NCBI GenBank assembly: GCA_913062645.1
Contig: CAJXVW010000002.1
Coordinates: forward strand, 489,433-553,432
DNA length: 64,000 bases
Direction of reading: 5' to 3'
DNA from: an uncultured Mycoplasmatota bacterium
GTDB taxonomy: Bacteria > Bacillota_I > Bacilli_A > Izemoplasmatales > Izemoplasmataceae
Shown here: positions 40,164 to 48,436 of the stretch, piece by piece
How positions within the stretch are numbered: the stretch's first letter is position 1
How the letters are laid out: each line of letters begins with the position of its first letter
Position numbers and translations under genes: made by a program
The notes under the pieces: model-generated
What the model saw: the letters and a program-made list of their open reading frames with translations, nothing else
Databases searched by the model: none
What the model was told of the DNA's origin: nothing

Positions 40164-40201
40164 TTTGGTCCTTAAAAGTGAGAAAATGAAATCAGACCAA
40201 A
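40164..40201 (+). repeat. inverted repeat flanking the fhs promoter
   Basis: tttggtc (40164-40170) and gaccaaa (40195-40201) are perfect inverse copies 24 bp apart. A weak promoter (TTGATT 40159-40164, 17 bp, GAAAAT 40182-40187) overlaps them. They could be an operator or a leader hairpin right before the agaggagg ribosome site. Confidence 0.45.
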
Positions 40202-40214
40202 GAGGAGGCTTATC

Positions 40215-41888
40215 ATGGAAAACATTGACTTAAAAATCGCCCAACAAGCGGATATGAAACCCATACGCGAGATTGCATCGACACTCGGCTTGAATGAAGA
40301 TGACATCGAGCTGTATGGTAATTACAAAGCAAAAATCTCTCTGGATGCCATGAAGCGCATGGCCGACAAGGAAGATGGAAAGGTCATTCTTGTCACCGCC
40401 ATCAACCCGACACCGGCCGGGGAAGGCAAATCCACAACGACAGTGGGGCTTGGCCAGGCATTCAAGAAAATCGGCAAGAATGCGATCATCGCCTTACGCG
40501 AACCCTCGTTCGGTCCGGTCATGGGAATCAAGGGAGGCGCCGCCGGAGGTGGCTACAGTCAAGTGGTTCCGATGGAAGATTTGAACCTCCATTTCACCGG
40601 CGACATTCATGCCATCACCACAGCCAACAACGCCATCAGCGCCATCATTGACAACCATATTCACCAGGGAAACGAACTGAACATCGATCCGCGACGCATT
40701 TCCTGGAAACGCTGTTTGGACATGAACGACCGGGCGTTGCGTCAGGTTGTTGTCGGCCTTGGCGGTACCGGTAACAGCATCCCTCGTGAGGATGGATTCA
40801 ACATCTCGGTTGCCTCGGAAATCATGGCGGTGCTTTGTTTGGCCGATGATCTGGAAGATTTGAAAACGCGTGTGCGGCGCATCGTGGTCGCATATACCTA
40901 CGATCGCAAACCCGTCACCGTAGGCGATCTTCAAGTCGAAGGCGCGGTTGCGCTGATCCTGAAAGACGCAATCAAACCAAATCTTGTTCAAACATTGGAA
41001 AATACACCGGCGCTGGTTCATGGCGGACCGTTCGCGAACATCGCGCATGGATGCAACAGCGTCATCGCAACCAACATGGGACGCAAACTGGCGGACTACG
41101 TCATCACCGAAGCGGGATTCGGCGCCGATCTTGGTGCGGAAAAATTCCTCAACATCAAAACACTGCAAGGACATTTCACACCAAGTGCGGTTGTCATCGT
41201 AGCAACTGTACGGGCACTGAAAATGCATGGAGGTGTCAACAAAAAAGAACTCGATCAAGAAAATGTCGAGGCGTTGCAACAAGGGATTGAAAACTTGGAA
41301 CGACACATCGAAACCATACAGAAATTCGGGCTCCCCTATGTCGTCGCAATCAATCATTTTACCGGCGATACCAAACGGGAAACGGCTGCATTAGAGGAAT
41401 ATCTCAAATCCAACAAACATCCGTACAGCCTTAGTGAAGTATGGGCGAAGGGTGGCGAAGGCGCTGTCGATCTCGCGACCAAAGTGGTTCAAGAAATCGA
41501 AACCAAAGAGAATCATTTCCAACGTCTCTACAAACCGGAAGACTCACTTCAGAAGAAGATTGAAACCATCGCCAAGGAAGTTTACGGGGCCGATGGTGTC
41601 GAGTTCTCCTCAACGGCGCGCATCCAGTTGCGCCGATTCCGCCGATTCGGCTGGGACGATCTCGGAGTCTGCATGGCGAAAACACAATACAGCTTGTCGG
41701 ACAACCCGAAATTACTGGGACGACCGAAGGGGTTTACGATAACGATTCGAGAACTCACTCCCTCGATCGGAGCTGGTTTCATTGTCGCATTGACGGGCGA
41801 CGTCATGACCATGCCGGGACTTCCGAAAGCCCCTGCGGCGCTAGAAATGGACATTACAAAAGATGGAGAAGCAAAGGGACTGTTCTAA
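40215..41888 (+). CDS. fhs: formate-tetrahydrofolate ligase
   Basis: The 557-residue enzyme makes 10-formyl-THF from formate, ATP and THF, supplying purine and fMet-tRNA synthesis. Signatures: the P-loop [38 protein letters not shown] and the [11 protein letters not shown] segment. ATG behind agaggagg. It works with FolD and GlyA, both in this window, to connect C1 units. A terminator overlaps its end. Confidence 0.97.
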   Translation: MENIDLKIAQQADMKPIREIASTLGLNEDDIELYGNYKAKISLDAMKRMADKEDGKVILVTAINPTPAGEGKSTTTVGLGQAFKKIGKNAIIALREPSFGPVMGIKGGAAGGGYSQVVPMEDLNLHFTGDIHAITTANNAISAIIDNHIHQGNELNIDPRRISWKRCLDMNDRALRQVVVGLGGTGNSIPREDGFNISVASEIMAVLCLADDLEDLKTRVRRIVVAYTYDRKPVTVGDLQVEGAVALILKDAIKPNLVQTLENTPALVHGGPFANIAHGCNSVIATNMGRKLADYVITEAGFGADLGAEKFLNIKTLQGHFTPSAVVIVATVRALKMHGGVNKKELDQENVEALQQGIENLERHIETIQKFGLPYVVAINHFTGDTKRETAALEEYLKSNKHPYSLSEVWAKGGEGAVDLATKVVQEIETKENHFQRLYKPEDSLQKKIETIAKEVYGADGVEFSSTARIQLRRFRRFGWDDLGVCMAKTQYSLSDNPKLLGRPKGFTITIRELTPSIGAGFIVALTGDVMTMPGLPKAPAALEMDITKDGEAKGLF

Positions 41889-41903
41889 AACAGTCCTTTT
41901 TTT
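41877..41903 (+). terminator. terminator of fhs
   Basis: ggactgtt-ctaa-aacagtcc then ttttttt; the loop includes the stop codon. Confidence 0.9.
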
Positions 41904-41962
41904 CATTTAGGTATTGTGTCGCGCACAGTAGTGTGTTAAGATGGGTATAGGAGGTCGATATC

Positions 41963-42334
41963 ATGAACGCGCAATTCAAGCGGGGAATCATTGAACTATG
42001 CGTCCTGAGCGAGCTGGTTCAAGAGGACATGTACGGGTACATGATCATCAACAACATTTCCCAACATCTGGATGTGAATGAAAACACCATTTACCCGATT
42101 CTCAGGCGATTGACGAAGGAGGGCTACTTCACTACCTATTTACAAGAGTCGAACGTCGGAGCACCGCGCAAGTACTATCGCATCACGAAACAAGGATTCC
42201 GGTATTACCTCGAACTGCGGGATTCATGGGATCAATTCATTGGTGGCGTATATGAGATTTTGAACAAGGGAGGCAAGAAGCATGAAGACATTCTTAGACG
42301 ATTTGAAAAAAGAACTGAAACGACTAAACTTTAG
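41963..42334 (+). CDS. PadR-family transcriptional regulator
   Basis: The 123-residue winged-helix regulator opens with FKRGIIELCVLSELVQEDMYGY and has the ENTIYPILRRLTKEGYF recognition region and the GAPRKYYRIT wing. PadR proteins often respond to envelope stress or phenolics. Its last 18 codons overlap the next gene by 53 bases in a different frame, a strong sign of coupling. ATG behind ataggaggtcg. It probably autoregulates this pair. Confidence 0.92.
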   Translation: MNAQFKRGIIELCVLSELVQEDMYGYMIINNISQHLDVNENTIYPILRRLTKEGYFTTYLQESNVGAPRKYYRITKQGFRYYLELRDSWDQFIGGVYEILNKGGKKHEDILRRFEKRTETTKL

Positions 42335-43241
42335 CAAAGACGAGATCAAGGAAATTCTCGCCGATCATGAAGAAATGATTGAAACCGCCCAAAAAGAAGG
42401 ACTGTCCGATGACGAGCTGACAACAAAATTCGGAGATCCCGCCAAACTGGCCCAGGATCTCAAGGATAATCTGGCCGACACCGTGACCGTCGAAAAAGGA
42501 GGAACCATTGTGGAAGGATACACCTTATGGAAAACATTCCCAGTAGTGGACAAGGAGTTCGACATCAGCATCGCACTCGTCAGTGAAGACGTGAAGTACG
42601 TCATTTCCGATGCCGAATCGATCGAAGTTCACTACAAGAACATCGATGACACCGACGATTACGAAGTGACGTTTGACAGCGAATTGTTCTCGCTCAAACG
42701 TCTCAGTGACAAAACCCGTTTCCGTCTCTCCCGAGACGCCGGAAAATTTATGGTAAAAGTACCGCAAAACATCAAAAGCAAGCTCTTTTCCATCAAAATC
42801 GTCAGCGGCGATGCCAAACTCGAGTCGATTGAAACCGAAACATTCGACATCAAAACCACCAGCGGCGACGTCAAGATTCACAAATTCACCACCAATGCAG
42901 CCAACTTCTCTACCGTAAGTGGGGATTTGAAAGTTGAAAACGGAATCCTCGGCTCCCTGAAAATGTCCATGGTAAGCGGAGATGCATCCCTCACCGACAC
43001 CAAGATTGACGGCCCGATCGATCTCAACACCGTCAGCGGCGATTTGAAAGTCGAACAGACCGAAGCGAAATCGCTGGACTTCAAGACCGTCAGCGGCGAC
43101 TGCAAAGGAAAGGACTTCTACCCGGAAACCGTGAAGCTTCGCTCGGTGAGTGGGGATGTTAAAATCGAGAACTCCGACAAATCCCGTGAAATCCAAGTTT
43201 TACTCAAAAAAGCCCTCAGCGGAAAGGTGAAAATCAAATGA
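42282..43241 (+). CDS. HAAS (DUF1700) plus DUF4097 beta-repeat protein
   Basis: The 319-residue product begins with an alpha-helical HAAS/DUF1700 domain (about 1-70; MKTFLDDLKKELKRLNFSKDEI, then EGLSDDELTTKFGDP), the usual partner of PadR regulators. The C-terminal half is a DUF4097 beta-solenoid with six SGD-centred repeats about 20 residues apart (TSGDVKIHKF, VSGDLKVENG, VSGDASLTDT, VSGDLKVEQT, VSGDCKGKDF, VSGDVKIENS). There is no clear membrane span. In LiaG/YvlB-like proteins this pairing is linked to cell-envelope stress; the precise role is unknown. Confidence 0.85.
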   Translation: MKTFLDDLKKELKRLNFSKDEIKEILADHEEMIETAQKEGLSDDELTTKFGDPAKLAQDLKDNLADTVTVEKGGTIVEGYTLWKTFPVVDKEFDISIALVSEDVKYVISDAESIEVHYKNIDDTDDYEVTFDSELFSLKRLSDKTRFRLSRDAGKFMVKVPQNIKSKLFSIKIVSGDAKLESIETETFDIKTTSGDVKIHKFTTNAANFSTVSGDLKVENGILGSLKMSMVSGDASLTDTKIDGPIDLNTVSGDLKVEQTEAKSLDFKTVSGDCKGKDFYPETVKLRSVSGDVKIENSDKSREIQVLLKKALSGKVKIK

Positions 43242-43254
43242 TTTTCGCCTTTTT
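43225..43254 (+). terminator. terminator of the PadR-DUF4097 pair
   Basis: aggtgaaaatc-aaat-gattttcgcct (one G-T) then tttt; the 5' arm is in the last codons. Confidence 0.82.
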
Positions 43255-43285
43255 CATGATATAATTGAGCAAAGGAGTGATCACA

Positions 43286-44776
43286 ATGGATTTGATGCAA
43301 CAATTTCGCGACATGCGGAAGAAACAAGAAGCGTACTCGTATGTCATGAGTGTCGTCGGCTGGGACAGCCAGACCGAAGCCCCCCGCGGCACATTTCCAC
43401 GACGGGCGGATATGCTTGGGTTGATCAGTGCCGAACTGTTCAAACTCAGTACATCACAAGAATACCAAGATGCGGTATATGGCTTGTTTGAGCGCTTGGA
43501 TGAACTGGACGATTTGAGCGCGAGAGAAATCAAACGCGCCAAAAAGGAACTGGACAAAGTTGTCAAGATCCCCGAAAACGAGTACGTCGAATATGGGAAA
43601 CTCGTCAATCTGTCGCAACGACTCTGGGAAGACGCCAAAGCCAACAACGACTGGGATTCGTTCAAAGGCAATCTGGCCAAATTGATTGAGTTCAACCGGA
43701 AATTCGTTAAGTATTACGATCCGGTAAGCCCAGCCTATAATGTCTTGCTGGACGACTTTGAAGAAGGCATGACGATGGAACTTTACGACGAGTTCTTCGG
43801 CACCTTGAAACGTGACCTGGTTCCCTTTGTCAGACAAGTGTTGAAGGAAGGGAAACCGCTAAAGAACGACTTTACGCTGAACTCGTTCGATCCCGAAAAA
43901 CAAAAAGAATTCTGCGATTATCTGATCGATGTGTTGGACTTCAATCGGGATCATGGACTCATGAAAGAAAGTGTTCATCCATTCACATGGAACACCCACC
44001 CCAGCGATGTTCGATTCACCACGAGGTATCTGGAGAATTTCGTGTTCTCATCGATCTTTGCCGCTATCCATGAGTTGGGACATGCCACCTATGAGCAACA
44101 AGTCGACCCCAAATGGACCGACACCGAATTGTCGGGTGGCGCATCGATGGGCGTACACGAATCGCAGTCACGCTTTTATGAGAACGTACTCGGCCGCAGC
44201 AAGGCCTTTTGGGAAGCGCATTATCCAAAGTTCCAGGAACTGTTCCCAGAGGAAACCAAAGGCATTTCTCTGGATGATTTCCATCGCGCGACGAACAAAG
44301 TCGAGGCGTCGTTCATTCGCGTCGAAGCAGATGAACTCACATACCCGATGCACATCATGATCCGCTATGAAATCGAACGGATGCTGTTCAGCGATGAGTT
44401 GGAAGTCGATCAACTCCCCGAAGTATGGAATCAAAAAATGGTGGAATACCTCGGTATCGAGCCGAAAACGGACAGTGAAGGCGTTCTTCAGGACGTCCAT
44501 TGGTCGGCCGGGCTTTACGGGTATTTCCCGACCTATGCACTCGGCAGTGCCTATGCCGCTCAGTTCTACTACAAGATGAAAGAAGACCTCGATATCGATG
44601 AACTGGTTCGCACCAACAACATCAAGGCCATCAACGCCTGGTTGCAAGAACACATCCATCAGTACGGCAAAAGCAAAACACCGAAGGAACTTCTTCTCGA
44701 TGTCACCGGCGAAGAATTTGATCCACAGTATTACGTCAAGTATCTGAAGGAAAAATACAGCGCTCTGTATCTCTAG
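43286..44776 (+). CDS. M32 family metallocarboxypeptidase (Taq type)
   Basis: The 496-residue zinc carboxypeptidase has the HELGH zinc motif in AIHELGHATYEQ (about residue 265) and downstream M32 signatures (GASMGVHESQSRFYEN, VRVEADELTYPMHI in the form IRVEADELTYPMHI). Family members remove C-terminal residues with broad specificity except proline. The start is the ATG at 43286 behind caaaggagtgatc. It is monocistronic, with terminators on both sides. Confidence 0.95.
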   Translation: MDLMQQFRDMRKKQEAYSYVMSVVGWDSQTEAPRGTFPRRADMLGLISAELFKLSTSQEYQDAVYGLFERLDELDDLSAREIKRAKKELDKVVKIPENEYVEYGKLVNLSQRLWEDAKANNDWDSFKGNLAKLIEFNRKFVKYYDPVSPAYNVLLDDFEEGMTMELYDEFFGTLKRDLVPFVRQVLKEGKPLKNDFTLNSFDPEKQKEFCDYLIDVLDFNRDHGLMKESVHPFTWNTHPSDVRFTTRYLENFVFSSIFAAIHELGHATYEQQVDPKWTDTELSGGASMGVHESQSRFYENVLGRSKAFWEAHYPKFQELFPEETKGISLDDFHRATNKVEASFIRVEADELTYPMHIMIRYEIERMLFSDELEVDQLPEVWNQKMVEYLGIEPKTDSEGVLQDVHWSAGLYGYFPTYALGSAYAAQFYYKMKEDLDIDELVRTNNIKAINAWLQEHIHQYGKSKTPKELLLDVTGEEFDPQYYVKYLKEKYSALYL

Positions 44777-44796
44777 GAAATCGCATAACAAAGACG

Positions 44797-44831
44797 AAAG
44801 ACAATCGACCATGAGCGGTTGTCTTTTTTTT
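44797..44831 (+). terminator. terminator of the M32 carboxypeptidase gene
   Basis: aaagacaatcg / cggttgtcttt (one G-T) with an 8-nt loop and long T run. Confidence 0.88.
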
Positions 44832-44853
44832 CTCTCAAGCAAACAGAAACTAA

Positions 44854-44862
44854 TGTTATAAT
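44854..44862 (+). promoter_or_regulatory. extended -10 promoter of the flavin reductase-folD-purB unit
   Basis: TGTTATAAT with no good -35, 18 bases before the start codon. Confidence 0.65.
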
Positions 44863-44880
44863 GGATTTGGAGGCGATAAC

Positions 44881-45399
44881 ATGGAATACACCACACAGAA
44901 CTGGTACGATCAATCGGATCAGGCTCTGGATCAGTTGATGACGGGAGCGTTCGTAACAACCAAGAAGGGCGACAAGGTCAACACGATGACCATTGCCTGG
45001 GGTGGCATCAACGTCATTTGGGGACGGCCCGTATTCGTCATTTACATTCGTTATTCCCGAGATACGTACGACATGTTGGAAGACAACGACGAATTTACCA
45101 TCAGCATCCCCACAACGGCCGATTTGCGCAAAGAGCTTGCTTATTGCGGAACCCGTTCGGGACGCGATACCGATAAGATCGAAGATTGCAAGTTGACGCT
45201 CGTTCCCGGTCGCAAGGTAACCACGCCGGTTCTTGGCGAATGCGACCTGCATTATGAATGCAAGATCATCTATCGTCAGGCCATGGAAGCCAACATGGTA
45301 CCGAAGGACGTCAAGGAACGTTACTATAAAACCAATAATTATCACATGATATACTATGGCGAAATCATTGACGCATATCAAATCAAAGGAGTGAAATGA
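44881..45399 (+). CDS. flavin reductase-like (FMN-binding split barrel) protein
   Basis: The 172-residue protein resembles flavoredoxin-type split-barrel flavoproteins (MTGAFVTTKKGDKVNTMTIAW as the FMN-binding region, FTISIP, CGTRSGRDTDK). The substrate is unknown; family members reduce flavins or act as small electron carriers. Its stop overlaps the folD start by 4 bases, so it is translated with the C1 genes. Confidence 0.85.
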   Translation: MEYTTQNWYDQSDQALDQLMTGAFVTTKKGDKVNTMTIAWGGINVIWGRPVFVIYIRYSRDTYDMLEDNDEFTISIPTTADLRKELAYCGTRSGRDTDKIEDCKLTLVPGRKVTTPVLGECDLHYECKIIYRQAMEANMVPKDVKERYYKTNNYHMIYYGEIIDAYQIKGVK

Positions 45400-46250
45400 T
45401 GGGCGAAATCATCAGCGGAAAAGAACTCTCAAAAGAGATTCGCGAACAAGTGAAACAACGGGTATCGGAACTGAAGGAAACGTATGGGAAAGTGCCACAT
45501 TTGGCCGTTGTTCTGGTTGGCGAAGACCCCGCTAGCCAGAGTTATGTTCGAGGTAAGGAACGTGCCTGCAAACGGGCCGGCATGGACAGCACCGTGATTC
45601 TCAAGAACGACGAGATCACCGAAGACGAACTGCTTCAGATCATCGGCACCTTGAACAAGGACGATGACGTCCACGGCATTCTCGTTCAGTTGCCGCTTCC
45701 CAAACACATCGATGAAAACAAAGTCATCGATGCCATCGACATTCGCAAGGACGTGGATGGATTTCATCCCCTGAACGTAGCGTACATGCACCTGGGACGG
45801 GATGCGATTCTTCCGGCGACGCCAAAAGGCATTCTCACCATGATTCACAGCAAAAACATCGAACTCAAAGGCAAAGACGCCTTGATCATCGGACGCAGCA
45901 ACATCGTCGGGAAACCCGTTGCGATGTTACTGATGAAAGAACATGCGACCGTGACGATCGCTCACAGCCGAACGCAAGATCTGAAGAGCAAATGCCTGCG
46001 CGCCGATATCATCGTCGCCGCTGTCGGACGCCCCAATACCGTCACCACTGACATGGTGAAAGACGGAGCCGTTGTCATCGACGTCGGTGTCAACCGTGTT
46101 GACGGGCACCTCGTCGGTGATTGCGATTTCGATGCGATCAAGGACAAAGCCAGCTATATCACGCCGGTTCCCGGTGGTGTCGGACCGATGACGATCACAT
46201 CACTGTTGCAGAACACCGTGGAGTGTTTTGAAAGGATCATGAAACAATGA
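45396..46250 (+). CDS. folD: bifunctional methylene-THF dehydrogenase/methenyl-THF cyclohydrolase
   Basis: The 284-residue enzyme interconverts 5,10-methylene-THF and 10-formyl-THF, linking GlyA and Fhs. Signatures: SYVRGKERACKRAG with the catalytic Lys, LPLPKHIDENKVIDAI, KDVDGFHPLN, the NADP site GRSNIVGKPVAML and PVPGGVGPMTI. Two adjacent ATGs exist; the second (45399) is slightly better spaced from aaaggag. It overlaps purB by 4 bases. Confidence 0.97.
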   Translation: MMGEIISGKELSKEIREQVKQRVSELKETYGKVPHLAVVLVGEDPASQSYVRGKERACKRAGMDSTVILKNDEITEDELLQIIGTLNKDDDVHGILVQLPLPKHIDENKVIDAIDIRKDVDGFHPLNVAYMHLGRDAILPATPKGILTMIHSKNIELKGKDALIIGRSNIVGKPVAMLLMKEHATVTIAHSRTQDLKSKCLRADIIVAAVGRPNTVTTDMVKDGAVVIDVGVNRVDGHLVGDCDFDAIKDKASYITPVPGGVGPMTITSLLQNTVECFERIMKQ

Positions 46251-47542
46251 TCGAGCGTTATCGTCGCGAGACGATGCATCGACTGTTCACCGACGAAGCG
46301 AAGTTTCATGCTTATTTGGAGGTCGAAATCCGCACCTTGGAAGCATGGAGTGAACTCGGCGTCATTCCTCGAAAAGACGTTGAAAAAATCCGGGAAAAGG
46401 CTTCATTCAGCGTTGCAAGGATTCAAGAAATCGAAGCCGAAACCCGCCATGACATCGTAGCATTCACACGCGCGGTGAGCGAGTCGCTCGGCGACGAAAA
46501 GAAATGGGTACACTATGGGTTGACGAGCACGGATGTCGTCGACACTGCACTGGGGCATTTGTACAAACAGGCCAACGACATCCTTTGGGACGGACTGGTC
46601 GCCTTTGGTGAAACCCTGAAGCAAAAAGCGCTACAATACGCGGATACACCGTGCATCGGCCGTACGCACGGCATTCATGCCGACATCACGTCATTTGGAT
46701 TGAAGTGGGCGCTGTGGTATGACGAATGGCAACGCCATCTGCATCGATTCCAAAACGTTCGCAAAGACATTGAAGCCGGCAAGATCAGTGGTGCCGTCGG
46801 CAATTTCGCCAATACGCCACCATTCGTTCAAGATTATGTATGTGACAAACTAGGCTTGACATCCGCCAACATATCCACGCAGACATTGCAACGCGACCGG
46901 CATGCCGCATACATGGCGGAAATCGCTTTGATTGGAGCTACAATGGAAAAAATAGCTCTGGAAGTACGCCACCTGCAACGGACCGAAGTTCGGGAGGTGG
47001 AGGAACGATTCCATGCCGGACAAAAAGGGTCCAGCGCAATGCCGCACAAGCGCAATCCGATTGCCTCGGAAAACATCACCGGATGTGCCCGCATCCTGCG
47101 CGGCTACATGGTGAGCGCATACGAGGATGTTCCACTCTGGCACGAGCGGGACATTTCACACTCGTCGGTGGAACGCGTCATCTTCCCGGATGCGATGATG
47201 CTGCTGGATTACATGCTGCATCGCTATCGACGCGTGCTGGAAGACCTGACCGTATTCGAAGACAACATGCGGGCCAACATATACAAGACCAACGGGGTCA
47301 TCTTTTCACAACGGATTCTCACCAAGCTGATTGAATCCGGCCTGGCTCGTGAAACCGCCTACGATCTCGTTCAACCGTTGGCGATGCAGGCGTGGCAAGA
47401 AGGAGATGACTTCAAACGACTGCTGCTTGATGATCCGGAGGTATGCAAGCACCTCAACAAAGCCGATATCGAGAGTGCATTTGAGATGTCATATTTCCTC
47501 AAACATGTTACAACTATATACAAGAGAGTGGGAATTCTCTAA
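46247..47542 (+). CDS. purB: adenylosuccinate lyase
   Basis: The 431-residue member of the fumarase/aspartase superfamily acts twice in purine synthesis (SAICAR to AICAR, adenylosuccinate to AMP). Signatures: HYGLTSTDVVDTA, GRTHGIHADITSFG and the family motif GSSAMPHKRNPI. It overlaps folD by 4 bases. Placing it behind folD couples purine formation with formyl-THF supply. Confidence 0.97.
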   Translation: MIERYRRETMHRLFTDEAKFHAYLEVEIRTLEAWSELGVIPRKDVEKIREKASFSVARIQEIEAETRHDIVAFTRAVSESLGDEKKWVHYGLTSTDVVDTALGHLYKQANDILWDGLVAFGETLKQKALQYADTPCIGRTHGIHADITSFGLKWALWYDEWQRHLHRFQNVRKDIEAGKISGAVGNFANTPPFVQDYVCDKLGLTSANISTQTLQRDRHAAYMAEIALIGATMEKIALEVRHLQRTEVREVEERFHAGQKGSSAMPHKRNPIASENITGCARILRGYMVSAYEDVPLWHERDISHSSVERVIFPDAMMLLDYMLHRYRRVLEDLTVFEDNMRANIYKTNGVIFSQRILTKLIESGLARETAYDLVQPLAMQAWQEGDDFKRLLLDDPEVCKHLNKADIESAFEMSYFLKHVTTIYKRVGIL

Positions 47543-47563
47543 ATCCATACACCAGGAGGCGCC

Positions 47564-48205
47564 ATGAGACTGATTCGCATCATCATCAACATCACGATTC
47601 CGTTTTTTCTTGTCATTCTATTCGCTTCCTTGCTCACAACAAAGCCGTATCTGATGTTATCCAAGGGATTGTATGATTCGCACGATGACATCACCTTCGA
47701 TCACGAATACGCCATTGAACGGGTCATCGGTTACCTGAATTACCGCTACGATGATTTGGATTTCGGTGCCACGCCCGAGGATGACGACATCATCATGCGC
47801 GATACCGAACTGCGACACATGGTGGACGTGAAGAATTTGTATACGTATTTGCGCCTGGCGGCACTCGGTGCGCTGCTCATCGGAGGATCGCTCAGTTACT
47901 ATCTGTACCGCAAGGACAAAAACGAGTTGTATCAAACATATCGCACGATGCCGCTGTTTCCCATCTTTTTCATCCTATTCGTGGGCGGTTACATGATCAT
48001 TGATTTCGATACGGCCTTCACCGCGTTTCATCTCATCTTCTTCAACAATGACGATTGGATTTTGTACGCCGACGACGTGTTGATTCAGATGTTGCCGCAG
48101 ATGTTCTGGATGGTGAGCGGACTGATCATTTTGGCATTGTTCTCGGCAACCATCGCCGGACTGTATGCATTAAACGAAAAAATTGTAAAAAAGCGCACAA
48201 TGTAG
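47564..48205 (+). CDS. Lit-like lipoprotein transacylase (DUF1461/TIGR01906)
   Basis: The 213-residue integral membrane protein has about four helices (about 5-25, 95-113, 130-147, 175-200) and an external loop between the first two. It matches the TIGR01906/DUF1461 pattern, including FHLIFFNNDDW and MLPQMFW. This family includes Lit of Enterococcus and Bacillus, which moves an acyl chain within lipoproteins to give the lyso form. His85 and His156 lie at positions comparable to those reported as essential in Lit; this is recalled, not aligned. ATG behind ccaggaggcgcc. Confidence 0.75.
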   Translation: MRLIRIIINITIPFFLVILFASLLTTKPYLMLSKGLYDSHDDITFDHEYAIERVIGYLNYRYDDLDFGATPEDDDIIMRDTELRHMVDVKNLYTYLRLAALGALLIGGSLSYYLYRKDKNELYQTYRTMPLFPIFFILFVGGYMIIDFDTAFTAFHLIFFNNDDWILYADDVLIQMLPQMFWMVSGLIILALFSATIAGLYALNEKIVKKRTM

Positions 48206-48215
48206 CGCTTTTTTT
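48188..48215 (+). terminator. terminator of the purB-lit unit
   Basis: aaaaagcgc-acaatgta-gcgcttttt with the stop codon in the loop. Confidence 0.88.
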
Positions 48216-48276
48216 ATGAAAGTGTTTTCATTGTATTGCGCCGAATTTCAAACTTCGGTACACTAGAAACTGGTTG

Positions 48277-48347
48277 GTATTATATATGATCGATGATATG
48301 GTTCGATTGTCTCTACCCCGACGCCGTAAATGTTGGGACTATAGTAC
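48277..48347 (+). promoter_or_regulatory. purine riboswitch aptamer, guanine class
   Basis: P1 gtattata/tatagtac encloses P2 (atcga/tcgat with gatatgg in its loop), the conserved gtctctacc junction, P3 (cccgac/gttggg with the ccgtaaa loop) and ggactata. The C in gACTAt (the position-74 nucleotide) indicates guanine/hypoxanthine rather than adenine binding. Downstream, tcccaac near 48392 can pair with the P3 arm gttggga, and a weak gagag/ctccc stem with a T run may be the switch. It precedes an NCS2 permease gene. Confidence 0.93.
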
Positions 48348-48436
48348 TGTTTTTATGTTTTGAGAGAATTCTCCCATTTTTTGATTTGTATATGATCCCA
48401 ACCGGACAAAAATCTAAAATACGGAGGATTTTTTTA

